A DNA stretch of 51,773 nt, from assembly GCA_964583095.1 (NCBI GenBank), contig CAZOVB010000028.1, forward strand, positions 1 through 51,773, read 5' to 3'. The translations under genes were made by a program, and so were the position numbers. How positions within the stretch are numbered: the first letter of the stretch is position 1; every line of letters starts with the position of its first letter. Under the pieces are notes generated by a model. It saw only the letters and a program-made list of their open reading frames with translations, searched no databases and was not told the DNA's origin. The DNA comes from CAZOVB01 sp964583095. Its GTDB lineage: Bacteria; Planctomycetota; Phycisphaerae; SM23-33. Below are positions 24,943 to 33,245 of the stretch, in pieces.

Positions 24943-27492
24943 ATGATTCTCACTCGGCTCACGTTGGCAATCGGGATCCTCTGCAGCGTTTTCGTTTCGC
25001 CCGCCCAGTCCGGCCCCCCTGCCAAGACCGATGCGCTTGGCGATCCCTTGCCCCCCGGTGCAATTCAGCGCCTGGGAACGACGAGACTGTGGCACGGCCC
25101 GCTGCCCAAAGACGTTCTCTTTCTCGACAATGAGCGATTGCTGTCGGTGGCCTCTGCCCGCAGCTATGGCCTTCCCAGTCGCCTCTGGGATGCTGCCACG
25201 GGCAAGGCCATTGGTTTCTTCAATTATTCCGACCGCGACGCGGCGCGCCTGATCCCTTCGCCGGATCGCAAGAAGGCGATCGTGATCCGCAACTCCAGTA
25301 CGTTGAAAATGATCGACCTGGTGACGGGCAAGACACTCCAGTCCTTCCAGGCCTCGGCGGGCAGCAATGTGGCCGATGCGTGTTTCAGTCCCGACGGCCG
25401 GTTTTTCGCCCTGGGACAGCTTCGAAGTTTCGAGATCTGGTCGACAGAAAAGATGCAGATGCTTCGGAAATTCGAGAGGCCTGCCCTGAATCTGAGTTGG
25501 AGCCCGGACGGCAAGACGCTGGCAATTGCAGGTACTCAGACCAAGGGCCGTTCCCGCGTGGGTATGGTCAGCGTCGTCGACGCAATGACCGGAAAGGAAC
25601 TGCGCTCCACAAAGCCGGCTCGGGATCCTGCCTACAATATCTGCCTCCACAGCCCCGACGGTCGGTATATCGCCGCAACACATCGCGGATCCGAAAAGAT
25701 CCACATCCTCGATGCCCGGGACCTGTCGGTGCAAACTACCCTGACCGGCAAGAGCCGCCTGGCGGCTTTTGGACTCCATTGGAACCCGGTCAAGAAGAAC
25801 CAGCTCGCCGTGGGAGGCAGATTTCATAATGTTCACGTCTGGGACGCCAGGACCGGCAACGTGATCTGGACGCAGGAGAACCTGTCCGCCTACACCACTC
25901 GACTGAGTTACAGCCCCGACGGAACCCGCCTTGCGGGGGCGGGTCGGGGCGGATTGATCTACATCTGGGATTCCCAGACCGGCAAGCCGGTCCTCGAAGG
26001 TCGCAGGCATCTGTCATCGATCGCCAGCCTGGACCTCGCGGCCGACAGGGGCAGCGCGATCACCGCCGGCACAGGGGGCGATGTCCTGCTCTGGAACCTG
26101 TCGGATGCTTCCGGGCCGACAACCATGCACGATGTAACCTATCGACCCCAGGCGGCCGTGCTGGCCCAGGGAGGGCGAAGCCCGGTCGTACTTTGCAGCC
26201 AGGTGGGCCAGATAGACCTTTTGTCTCCCGGACAGAAGAGCATGAATCTGCCTGTGCCGGCTGTTGCAGGCGGCCTATCCCCCGACGGGTCCGGAATGGA
26301 TATACTCAACAACCGGGGTGTCTACCAGCGGATCGGTTTTGGCGGTAAGACCCTGCGTGAGACCAAGCTGTTCTCCCCGGGAAGAATCAAATTCTATGCA
26401 GGATGGATGAGTCCCGATCGCACCTGGTGGGCGGTACCCCTGGCCGCTTCGCTGGATCTGTTCTACTTGCCGGCAGAGCCGGACCAAGAGCACCGGGCCT
26501 CGCCACCTCAGCGGCTGGATTTCGGGGGAAAATTCGCCACCATGGGTTTCGGGTTCGGCAGGTACCAGGGGATTGCTTTCAGCCCGGATGGCTCGGTCCT
26601 GGCCACGATCGATCAGGGGCATGTCAAGCTCGTGGAGACAGACTCCGGGCGCAGCGTGCTGTCCCTGGATACCGGGCGCAAATCGCCCACCGCTCTTTGT
26701 TTCACCCCGGAAGGCAGAATCCTGGCGGTGGGTCTGGAAGACGGCGAGATTCACTTTTTCAGTATCGCTTCGGGAAAGAAGGTCCACGAGCTTCGCGGCC
26801 ACGCGATCAAAGGGTATGGCCAGAAGGTTCGACGCCAGTCACGAGCCAACATGGTCCAGGATCAGCCGCTTGCCGTTACGCATCTGAAGTTCGAGAGACA
26901 AGGCAAGCTGCTTCTCAGCGGCAGCGCCGACCACACCGTACTGATCTGGGACACTGCGAATCTCAGCAGCCCATTGCCGGCCACGGACGAACCCGCCCAG
27001 AAGCTCTGGCAGCTTCTGGCCGATACGGAGGCCTCCAAGGCCTACCGGGCCAGATGGGATCTGGTCTCGATCGGCCGGCAGGAGGCGATGGAGCTGCTGG
27101 AGAGCAAGCTCGAACCCAGCAGCGCGCTTACTGTGGAAGAGGTGCGCGTTCTGGTCAACAAGCTGGCCAGCCCGCGATACGCCGAACGCAACCAGGCCCA
27201 GCAGAAGCTTCAGCAGGCGGCGATCGAGTCGGCCGACGCGATGAAACAGATTCTCAAAGAGAACCTGCCGCTCGAAACAGCCTCTCGGGTTCGTAAGATT
27301 CTGGACTCGGCCGGGCAGGTGACAACCGACAGCGTCTCGTCGTTGCAGGCCTGGCGTTCGGTCCGCGTTCTGGAAGCTTTGGGTACAGCCAGAGCCGTGG
27401 GCCTCTTGCGGCGTCTGGCCCAGGGGAGCCCCAGCGCAAGGCAGACCCAACTGGCCAAAGACGCCTTGAGACGCCTTGGACAGGGGAAATGA
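24943..27492 (+). CDS. Exported WD40-repeat protein with helical C-terminal domain (second paralogue)
   Basis: 849 residues with the same plan as the preceding gene: signal peptide (MILTRLTLAIGILCSVFVSP), GDPLPPGAIQRLGTTRLWHG, about a dozen WD40-like blades (ACFSPDGRFFALGQ, RLSYSPDGTRLAGAG, IAFSPDGSVLATID), and a C-terminal helical domain (ASPRYAERNQAQQKL, SVRVLEALGTARAVGLL) that aligns with that of the first paralogue. ATG 24943 has GGAG 6 nt upstream; ATG 24937 abuts the GGAG. Tandem duplication is evident, with strong divergence of the propeller. The gap between the two genes is about 130 bp. Confidence 0.85.
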   Translation: MILTRLTLAIGILCSVFVSPAQSGPPAKTDALGDPLPPGAIQRLGTTRLWHGPLPKDVLFLDNERLLSVASARSYGLPSRLWDAATGKAIGFFNYSDRDAARLIPSPDRKKAIVIRNSSTLKMIDLVTGKTLQSFQASAGSNVADACFSPDGRFFALGQLRSFEIWSTEKMQMLRKFERPALNLSWSPDGKTLAIAGTQTKGRSRVGMVSVVDAMTGKELRSTKPARDPAYNICLHSPDGRYIAATHRGSEKIHILDARDLSVQTTLTGKSRLAAFGLHWNPVKKNQLAVGGRFHNVHVWDARTGNVIWTQENLSAYTTRLSYSPDGTRLAGAGRGGLIYIWDSQTGKPVLEGRRHLSSIASLDLAADRGSAITAGTGGDVLLWNLSDASGPTTMHDVTYRPQAAVLAQGGRSPVVLCSQVGQIDLLSPGQKSMNLPVPAVAGGLSPDGSGMDILNNRGVYQRIGFGGKTLRETKLFSPGRIKFYAGWMSPDRTWWAVPLAASLDLFYLPAEPDQEHRASPPQRLDFGGKFATMGFGFGRYQGIAFSPDGSVLATIDQGHVKLVETDSGRSVLSLDTGRKSPTALCFTPEGRILAVGLEDGEIHFFSIASGKKVHELRGHAIKGYGQKVRRQSRANMVQDQPLAVTHLKFERQGKLLLSGSADHTVLIWDTANLSSPLPATDEPAQKLWQLLADTEASKAYRARWDLVSIGRQEAMELLESKLEPSSALTVEEVRVLVNKLASPRYAERNQAQQKLQQAAIESADAMKQILKENLPLETASRVRKILDSAGQVTTDSVSSLQAWRSVRVLEALGTARAVGLLRRLAQGSPSARQTQLAKDALRRLGQGK

Positions 27493-27643
27493 GGCCCTGC
27501 AGAAGGCGCTTCGCCGCCGGTCCCCCTGGCCAATGCCGGGATGAATCAGGAGCGGTCCCGTCTGGGCCCGATCCCGGCCTGTTGGCGGGTGAATGTTTGT
27601 AATTCCAGCCTCTGGCGTGTAAACCATTTGTCAGAGGTGAACA

Positions 27644-28585
27644 ATGAACAAAATCACGTTAGGCAATACCGGTTTCAGTGTCAGTGCCCTTTGCTTTGGG
27701 GCCATGCGACTTGGCAGCCGCGAGGATCAGAAGACCTCCTACGCGCTGCTGGATCGATTCGTCCAGGCCGGAGGGAACTTCATCGACACGGCCAACATCT
27801 ACGCCCATTGGGAAGAGGGCGGACAGGGCGGCGACAGCGAAAAACTCCTGGGTCAATGGATGGCCGATCGCAAAAACCGCCAGGAGATCTTCCTGGCAAG
27901 CAAAGTGGGCTTCGGTTACGCAGACGTGGCCGGGGGCCTGCGGGCCGACCAGATCTTCGAAGAGGTCGACAAGACCCTCAGCCGCCTCCATACCGACTAT
28001 CTGGACTTGTACTACGCCCACTGCGACGACCACAGCGTACCGCTTCGGGACACGATGGAGGCATTTGAGAAGCTCCAGCTCGAAGGGAAAGTCCGTTGCG
28101 TGGGGGCCAGCAACTACGCAGCCTGGCGGCTGGCCGAAGCCAATTGTGTCTGTCGGCAGAACGACTGGCAGGGGTATTGCTGTCTGCAACAACGTTTCAC
28201 GTACCTGCGCCCCCGGCACGACGCGAGTTTCCATCCGCAGTTGGCCGTGACACCGGATCTGCTGGACTACTGCCCAGAGAGAAAAGTCACACTGGTGGCC
28301 TATTCTCCGTTGCTCAGCGGTGCCTATGTTCGGGAGGATCGGCAGATTCCCGAGCAATACAACGCCGCCGATAATGACATCCGTATGAACGTCCTGCGGC
28401 AGGTTGCACAGGAGGCCGGGGCCACCCTCAACCAGGTGATACTGGCATGGATGATGCAGTCCACGCCGCCGGTTATCCCGGTTTTCTCGGCCGGGGGGCT
28501 TGAACAACTGGACGAGAATCTCGGCGCCTGCGATCTGACATTGACCCAGGAGCAGGTCCGGAGGCTTTGGGAGGCGGGAGAGTAG
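27644..28585 (+). CDS. Aldo/keto reductase (first)
   Basis: 313 residues; NADPH-dependent oxidoreductase on a TIM barrel. The catalytic tetrad is in place: D and Y in FIDTANIYAHW (about residues 46-56), K in FLASKVGFG (about 86) and H in LYYAHCDDHS (about 125). GASNYAAWRLAEAN and the C-terminal PVIPVFSAGGLEQLDENLGA cofactor region are typical. AGAGGTGA precedes the ATG. The substrate is unknown, possibly a sugar or sugar-derived aldehyde. It starts a three-gene rightward run with intervening gaps of about 150 bp. Confidence 0.92.
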   Translation: MNKITLGNTGFSVSALCFGAMRLGSREDQKTSYALLDRFVQAGGNFIDTANIYAHWEEGGQGGDSEKLLGQWMADRKNRQEIFLASKVGFGYADVAGGLRADQIFEEVDKTLSRLHTDYLDLYYAHCDDHSVPLRDTMEAFEKLQLEGKVRCVGASNYAAWRLAEANCVCRQNDWQGYCCLQQRFTYLRPRHDASFHPQLAVTPDLLDYCPERKVTLVAYSPLLSGAYVREDRQIPEQYNAADNDIRMNVLRQVAQEAGATLNQVILAWMMQSTPPVIPVFSAGGLEQLDENLGACDLTLTQEQVRRLWEAGE

Positions 28586-28738
28586 TCCTGCTCTCTTCCC
28601 TGCCTGCCCTGCGAGTCCCTCTGTTCTGAACGATTCCTGGAGGAAGTCTCTGTCGAGATCCAGGGGAAATCCGCGGCAGGTGTTTCGAGCCCGCTATGAT
28701 TTTCACGTAAGGTTCTTGGTACTGGAGAAAACCCGAAT

Positions 28739-29617
28739 ATGTCTATCCCAACGCGTGAATATCAAAACGGGGTTCAGTTGTCGATTATCGGATTTGGAGC
28801 CATCGTGGTTTGCGGTCATCCTCAGGATCAGGCCAACCGGATCGTGGACGAGGCGATCCAGCGGGGGGTGCGGTACTTCGACGTGGCCCCGGCGTACTTC
28901 AAGGGAGAGGCCGAGGAGAAACTCGGCAAGGCCCTGGAAGGCAAGCGAGAGAAGGTCTTTCTGGCCTGCAAGACCAACAAACGCGATGCCGGCAATGCTC
29001 GAAGGGAACTCGAAGCTTCGCTCAAACGCCTTGGGACCGATCACCTGGACCTCTACCAGTTCCACGGCGTGAGTTCCATGGAGGACGTGGAAACGATTCT
29101 CGCAGCCGGAGGCGCGGCGGAAGTGTTCGCCGAGGCCCAACGGGAAGGCAAGGTCTCCCACCTGGGCTTCTCGGCTCACAACATGGAGGCCGGTATCTCC
29201 CTCCTGCATCGCGCGCCGTTCAAGATCGATTCCGTACTTTTTCCAATCAATGTCGTCTGCATCGAGCAGGGGGGCGGGTTCGGCCTGGATTTGCTCCAAG
29301 AGGCGACCAAGGCAGGCGCGGCGAGACTGGCGCTGAAGGCGATGGCCAGGCAGGTCTGGCCCGCGGAGGCCGATCGTTCCGGCCGCAAGACCTGGTACCA
29401 GCCAATGGACGATCCGTACTATGCTCGCCTTGCTCTGCGACGGACCCTGGGACAGGATATTACCGCAGCCATCCCACCGGGGGAAATCGAGTTGTTCCGC
29501 CTGGCCATGGAGACCGCTGAGAACTACAAACCGCTTGAGCCGGAGGAGCAGACCCAGCTCTCGGACTACGTTAAGAGCTTGAACCCGATCTTCTCGACTC
29601 CGGGCGTATCCACCTGA
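28739..29617 (+). CDS. Aldo/keto reductase (second)
   Basis: 292 residues, of a different subgroup from its neighbour: catalytic D and Y in FDVAPAYFKGEAEEKLGKAL, K in FLACKTNKRD and H in DLYQFHGVSS, then GFSAHNMEAGISLL. ATG 28739 is used. The C-terminus (LSDYVKSLNPIFSTPG) is that of the group often annotated as a ferredoxin-less aldo/keto reductase. Both reductases have low similarity, so they are not a recent duplication. Reaction and substrate are unknown. Confidence 0.9.
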   Translation: MSIPTREYQNGVQLSIIGFGAIVVCGHPQDQANRIVDEAIQRGVRYFDVAPAYFKGEAEEKLGKALEGKREKVFLACKTNKRDAGNARRELEASLKRLGTDHLDLYQFHGVSSMEDVETILAAGGAAEVFAEAQREGKVSHLGFSAHNMEAGISLLHRAPFKIDSVLFPINVVCIEQGGGFGLDLLQEATKAGAARLALKAMARQVWPAEADRSGRKTWYQPMDDPYYARLALRRTLGQDITAAIPPGEIELFRLAMETAENYKPLEPEEQTQLSDYVKSLNPIFSTPGVST

Positions 29618-29755
29618 TCTCGTTTCCTCCCTTGCAGTCGCAAAGGGCCGCAATACCTGGGTGATGGTTTCCGATAGATTCAGAAGGTTGCCTTGCTGTT
29701 GCCTGCGGCGGGGCAACGATGAACCTGTACCACCGGAACTCTTTCGGGAGGTTTT

Positions 29756-30649
29756 ATGTCTCCGCGACCTGAATTTGCCATGATGGACACGCGCGTGGGA
29801 GCCGAGCTGAGCAAGCTTCCCCAGCAGGGCCGAACGCACATCTTCGTGGCCTGCATGCCCAAAACGGCATCGACGTTCGTCAACTCGGTACTCAGGCGGC
29901 TTACGGGTTTTTCGGCGGTCCAGTTGATTCTGGCCTTGGACAATGAACAGGAAATCTACCTGCCTGCGTTCATGGCAATGGACAACACCGACACCGTCAC
30001 GTTCCAGCATGTGCGGGCGACTCCGTCGAATCTCTTCCTCCTCCAGAGCGCGGGAATCAGGCCCATCATCGCCGTCCGAAGTTTCTTCGATGTCGTCGTC
30101 TCGCTTCGCGATATGGTTGAAAACGAACAGGACAGGCCTTTCTTCAACGTCAAGTTTCCCTACACGCGCGAATTTCTGAAGATGGACCGTCAGCGCCAGA
30201 TCGATGCCGTCATCGATATCTTCATGCCCTGGTTCTTCTCCTTCTACATTTCCTGGCACGATGCGTGCCGATACGGTAATTTCGACGCGGTGTGGCTCAC
30301 CTACCGGGAGTTTTCCGAGGACAAGTGCCGTGCAATTTCAGCGATTCTCCGGTACCACCGGATCTACCGATCTCCCCGCCAGATCCAGAGTGCCTTTGAC
30401 GCATCCAGAAAGCCGGGAAATCGGATCAACAAGGGCGTAAGGGGAAGGGGGAGCCAGCAGCTCAGCGAGGCGCAGAAGCAGCGGCTGATCCACATGGCCG
30501 ACTACTACCCCTGGGTGGACTTTTCCCTGGTCGGCATCGATCGCCCGACCGAGAATCTCCAGGAACAACAGCCGCGTCCCTTTGAGCGGTTGTTCGATGA
30601 GGTGCCCCGGGAAGAGCAGCCCGACGGCGACGATTGCAGAGTTGCCTGA
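29756..30649 (+). CDS. Sulfotransferase-like protein
   Basis: 297 residues. FVACMPKTASTFVNSVLRRL (about 30-49) matches the PAPS 5'-phosphosulfate loop (PKTGTTW type), and IAVRSFFDVVVSLRDM (about 104-119) matches the 3'-phosphate-binding RxxxDxxxS element of sulfotransferases. It therefore probably transfers sulfate from PAPS to a carbohydrate, lipid or other acceptor; the acceptor is not identifiable. No membrane segment or signal peptide. GGGAGG 5 nt before the ATG supports the start. It is convergent with the desaturase gene, with stops 1 bp apart. Confidence 0.75.
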   Translation: MSPRPEFAMMDTRVGAELSKLPQQGRTHIFVACMPKTASTFVNSVLRRLTGFSAVQLILALDNEQEIYLPAFMAMDNTDTVTFQHVRATPSNLFLLQSAGIRPIIAVRSFFDVVVSLRDMVENEQDRPFFNVKFPYTREFLKMDRQRQIDAVIDIFMPWFFSFYISWHDACRYGNFDAVWLTYREFSEDKCRAISAILRYHRIYRSPRQIQSAFDASRKPGNRINKGVRGRGSQQLSEAQKQRLIHMADYYPWVDFSLVGIDRPTENLQEQQPRPFERLFDEVPREEQPDGDDCRVA

Positions 30650-30650
30650 A

Positions 30651-31691
30651 TCAGTCCCGATTCTGCGAGGGTGGCGGCAGCTCCGGACGCAGGAAGAAGT
30701 CGGGTTGTTTTCGCTGGCGGGCCATGGCCGGAATCATCTCTCGCCAGTTGGCGATGATCCCCTTCTTGACCGGGGGCAGGTCGTGTCGGATGGCCTCGTG
30801 GAGCCCGGCAAGCCGGTGAAAGGGCACCGAAGCGTACATGTGGTGCTCGATGTGGTAATTCATGTTCCAGTACAGGAACCGAAGGAGGGGCCCAAGATAC
30901 ATTGTCCGCGTGCAAAGGCGGAAATCAGGCGTGTTCGGGCTGAGCCCCACGTGTTGGGGCATGGTGCAGGCCGGAACCAGCCAGCTTCCCAGGTACACGC
31001 CGAACGTGATCAGCACCAGCAGAGGCCAGAGCTGGAAGTAGATGAAGATCGCGGCCAGGAGAATATGACCAGCCAGGATCAACCTGGACCAGTTGATGAG
31101 ATTCCGCCGGAGTTGCTTCTTCTCAGGTGGGAAGAGGCGCTTCTCCCAGGGGCCGTGGATAACCCCGAAGCTCCGTCGCACGTGCCCCCACGTGTTCGTC
31201 ACGAAGTAGACCGGGTTGGGCACAAAGGCCAGCAGCCAGTCGAGCTTGCTCATGGTTTTGGGCAGGACGACTTCCAGTTCCTGCGGGTAGTGGGCCGTGA
31301 ACTTGTGGTGCTCTCGATGACTGATACGGAAGCGAATGTAGTTCGACCAGGTCAGAAAAGCAGTCAACCTCAGGAAAAATTCGTTGAGTGGGCGGCTCTT
31401 GAAGGGAGTTTGATGCGACAGTTCGTGACCTGCCGCTGCCTCGCCGATGAATCCGAACACCTGCCCGTATCCGTACGCGATCAGTACCGTCAACCACCAG
31501 GGCCAATGATACCAGGACCACCAGAAAACAACCCCGATCAAGGCTGCCAGGGCAAGTTGAGAACCGATCTGGAGAAGTCCAGCCAGGTTGCTTCGGGCTG
31601 TCAGGCCGCGCAGCTGCTCTTTGGGGATGGCAGTTCGATACCACTTCACCGGGGCGATTCGGTCTTGGGACTCCACAGTCTGTTGAGGCAT
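30651..31691 (-). CDS. Fatty-acid desaturase-like membrane di-iron enzyme
   Basis: 346 residues. Three His boxes of membrane di-iron desaturases/hydroxylases: HELSH (HxxxH, about 91-95), HREHH (about 125-129) and HIEHH (near residue 280), plus QHVG. Hydrophobic segments at about 45-80 and 208-240 fit an integral membrane enzyme. Characterised members use O2 and an electron donor. That stands out because the same window has an anaerobe-type ORP locus. ATG 31689-31691. The stop is 1 bp from that of the sulfotransferase, so the two transcripts must overlap. Confidence 0.88.
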   Translation of the reverse strand: MPQQTVESQDRIAPVKWYRTAIPKEQLRGLTARSNLAGLLQIGSQLALAALIGVVFWWSWYHWPWWLTVLIAYGYGQVFGFIGEAAAGHELSHQTPFKSRPLNEFFLRLTAFLTWSNYIRFRISHREHHKFTAHYPQELEVVLPKTMSKLDWLLAFVPNPVYFVTNTWGHVRRSFGVIHGPWEKRLFPPEKKQLRRNLINWSRLILAGHILLAAIFIYFQLWPLLVLITFGVYLGSWLVPACTMPQHVGLSPNTPDFRLCTRTMYLGPLLRFLYWNMNYHIEHHMYASVPFHRLAGLHEAIRHDLPPVKKGIIANWREMIPAMARQRKQPDFFLRPELPPPSQNRD

Positions 31692-32001
31692 GTTCGACTC
31701 CAGATAGCAGCCCGGGTCGCGTGCCAGGCCGTCTCACCTCCGGCTATCGTAACGGGTAGGGGGAGAGCGGCCAAAAGTTTTCTAATCTGATCGGAAATGA
31801 AAAACAGGAGCCGAAGCCCCGAATCATCCCAATGTCCTTCTGCAACAAGACGATGGGGGTGGGAGAATTCCGATTTTGTTCCGTGCAGAGACGGCTGCGC
31901 CCTTCGTGGACATTGACTCACAGGGCTTCCGGCGTATAATCGGACGTTGGACCGGAACTGGTAACCCGGCCACCTTTGAGTTTTACTGCAGGAGGTCTGC
32001 G
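31692..32001. other. Divergent gap, promoter only
   Basis: About 310 bp between the desaturase and the PEP-CTERM gene. Apart from the promoter at 31913-31940 and the ribosome-binding site AGGAGG (31990-31995) no gene or strong repeat was recognised. A short minus-strand stretch near 31770-31800 is AT-richer and could carry the desaturase promoter, but no clear hexamers were found. Confidence 0.4.
31913..31940 (+). promoter_or_regulatory. Sigma70-type promoter of the PEP-CTERM gene
   Basis: TTGACT (31913-31918), 16-bp spacer, TATAAT (31935-31940). The start site would be about 55 nt upstream of the ATG at 32002. Confidence 0.75.
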
Positions 32002-33069
32002 ATGCTGTCGCGATCCAGTCGAGTATTGGCAGGGGTGGTTGTGGTCTGTGCAGTTCTGGTTGCTGGGGCGGCAACAGTGCAAGCCCAGACGCTCGGGGTG
32101 AAGCTGAGGTTGGAGACCGGCTATGACAGCCAGTTGGCTGTGAACACATGGTCGGCCTGGCTGGATATCAGCGATCCGAGCGACCTGACCTCCGGACTCG
32201 ATGCCATCCAATTCAATGTCCGAGGTCTCAACGGTGTGCAGGTGACAAACGGCGTTGTGAAACTTCCCATTGTAACCGAGGGAGATTTCCAGCGGGGCTT
32301 CTTTGAGGCGCCTTTCCGTTCGGATGGCATGGCATCGGGAGACGACTGGATTGAAATCAGCGGCGCCCAGCCTTTGGTTGTGGAAGAGAACCCCTCGCCC
32401 GACAGCACGAGCCTGAACATCCTGATCGGCGAAGGAAAGATCTCCTCGGTGCAATTGGGCAGCGGGCAGTTTGAGTACAAGGCCGGGGCAAGCGGCGGGG
32501 GGCTGCTTCTGGAATCGACACTGGATCTGACCACGCTTCTGCCGGCCCAGCTGCCTGCCCCGGGGCAGAACGTGCAACGCATCGGCCCGGACTACATGCA
32601 GAACAACCTGGTTCTTGTGGGCCAGAGCAACTGGGGTACGCTGAACCATGACGGTCTGTTGACCGTGGCCGAGGGAGCATCGGCCGGCGTTGTCGACCTG
32701 GATGCCGAGCAACTGGATGTGTCGGGAATCCTTCACGCCGACGACCTGCTGGTGACCTCCACGGGGCAGATAGAATCCGGGGGCAGGCTGTCTCTGGTAA
32801 CCGGTGAAATCTGGGACGACTTGCTGGTCAATGGCGAGATGTGGATCGATGGCGACAGCCCGGTTCCTGCGACGCTTTCCTCGCTGTCGATTGGCGCCTC
32901 GGGCCAGGTGTTCCTGACCTCGGATCCGCTGACAGACAGTCAGATGAGCCTCCTGCTCCAGGGCGCTTCCTACCAGGAGGTCATGGCGGTTCCCGAGCCG
33001 GCCTCACTGTCCATGCTTGCTTTGGGCTCGTGGCTTTGTCTTGGCCTCAGGCGTCGCCGCCGGGCCTGA
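32002..33069 (+). CDS. PEP-CTERM exported/surface protein
   Basis: 355 residues. N-terminal signal peptide (hydrophobic about residues 8-28, VQAQ before the mature part). C-terminal sorting signal VPEPASLSMLALGSWLCLGL followed by RRRRRA: the PEP motif, a hydrophobic segment and an Arg cluster recognised by exosortase/EpsH. The middle is beta-rich; a solenoid-like part (about 215-320) has repeating strand motifs (DVSGILHADDLLVTSTGQI). ATG 32002 has an ideal AGGAGG site. No exosortase is in the window. Likely an outer-surface or matrix protein; ligand unknown. Confidence 0.88.
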   Translation: MLSRSSRVLAGVVVVCAVLVAGAATVQAQTLGVKLRLETGYDSQLAVNTWSAWLDISDPSDLTSGLDAIQFNVRGLNGVQVTNGVVKLPIVTEGDFQRGFFEAPFRSDGMASGDDWIEISGAQPLVVEENPSPDSTSLNILIGEGKISSVQLGSGQFEYKAGASGGGLLLESTLDLTTLLPAQLPAPGQNVQRIGPDYMQNNLVLVGQSNWGTLNHDGLLTVAEGASAGVVDLDAEQLDVSGILHADDLLVTSTGQIESGGRLSLVTGEIWDDLLVNGEMWIDGDSPVPATLSSLSIGASGQVFLTSDPLTDSQMSLLLQGASYQEVMAVPEPASLSMLALGSWLCLGLRRRRRA

Positions 33070-33245
33070 TTGGCCCAGGCGCCTTGCGGGGTACGTCCTC
33101 TTTCAGGGCTTGTGGGGTTGGTTCCGGTCCAGGGACCCGTTCCGCGGACTTTTGCATGGAACCTTAGCGCTTTGCGCAGTTAAATAGGGCATAATCTTTC
33201 TTTGAATACGACTTGGCCGATGATCTGGAGAAAGGCAAAGGCACG

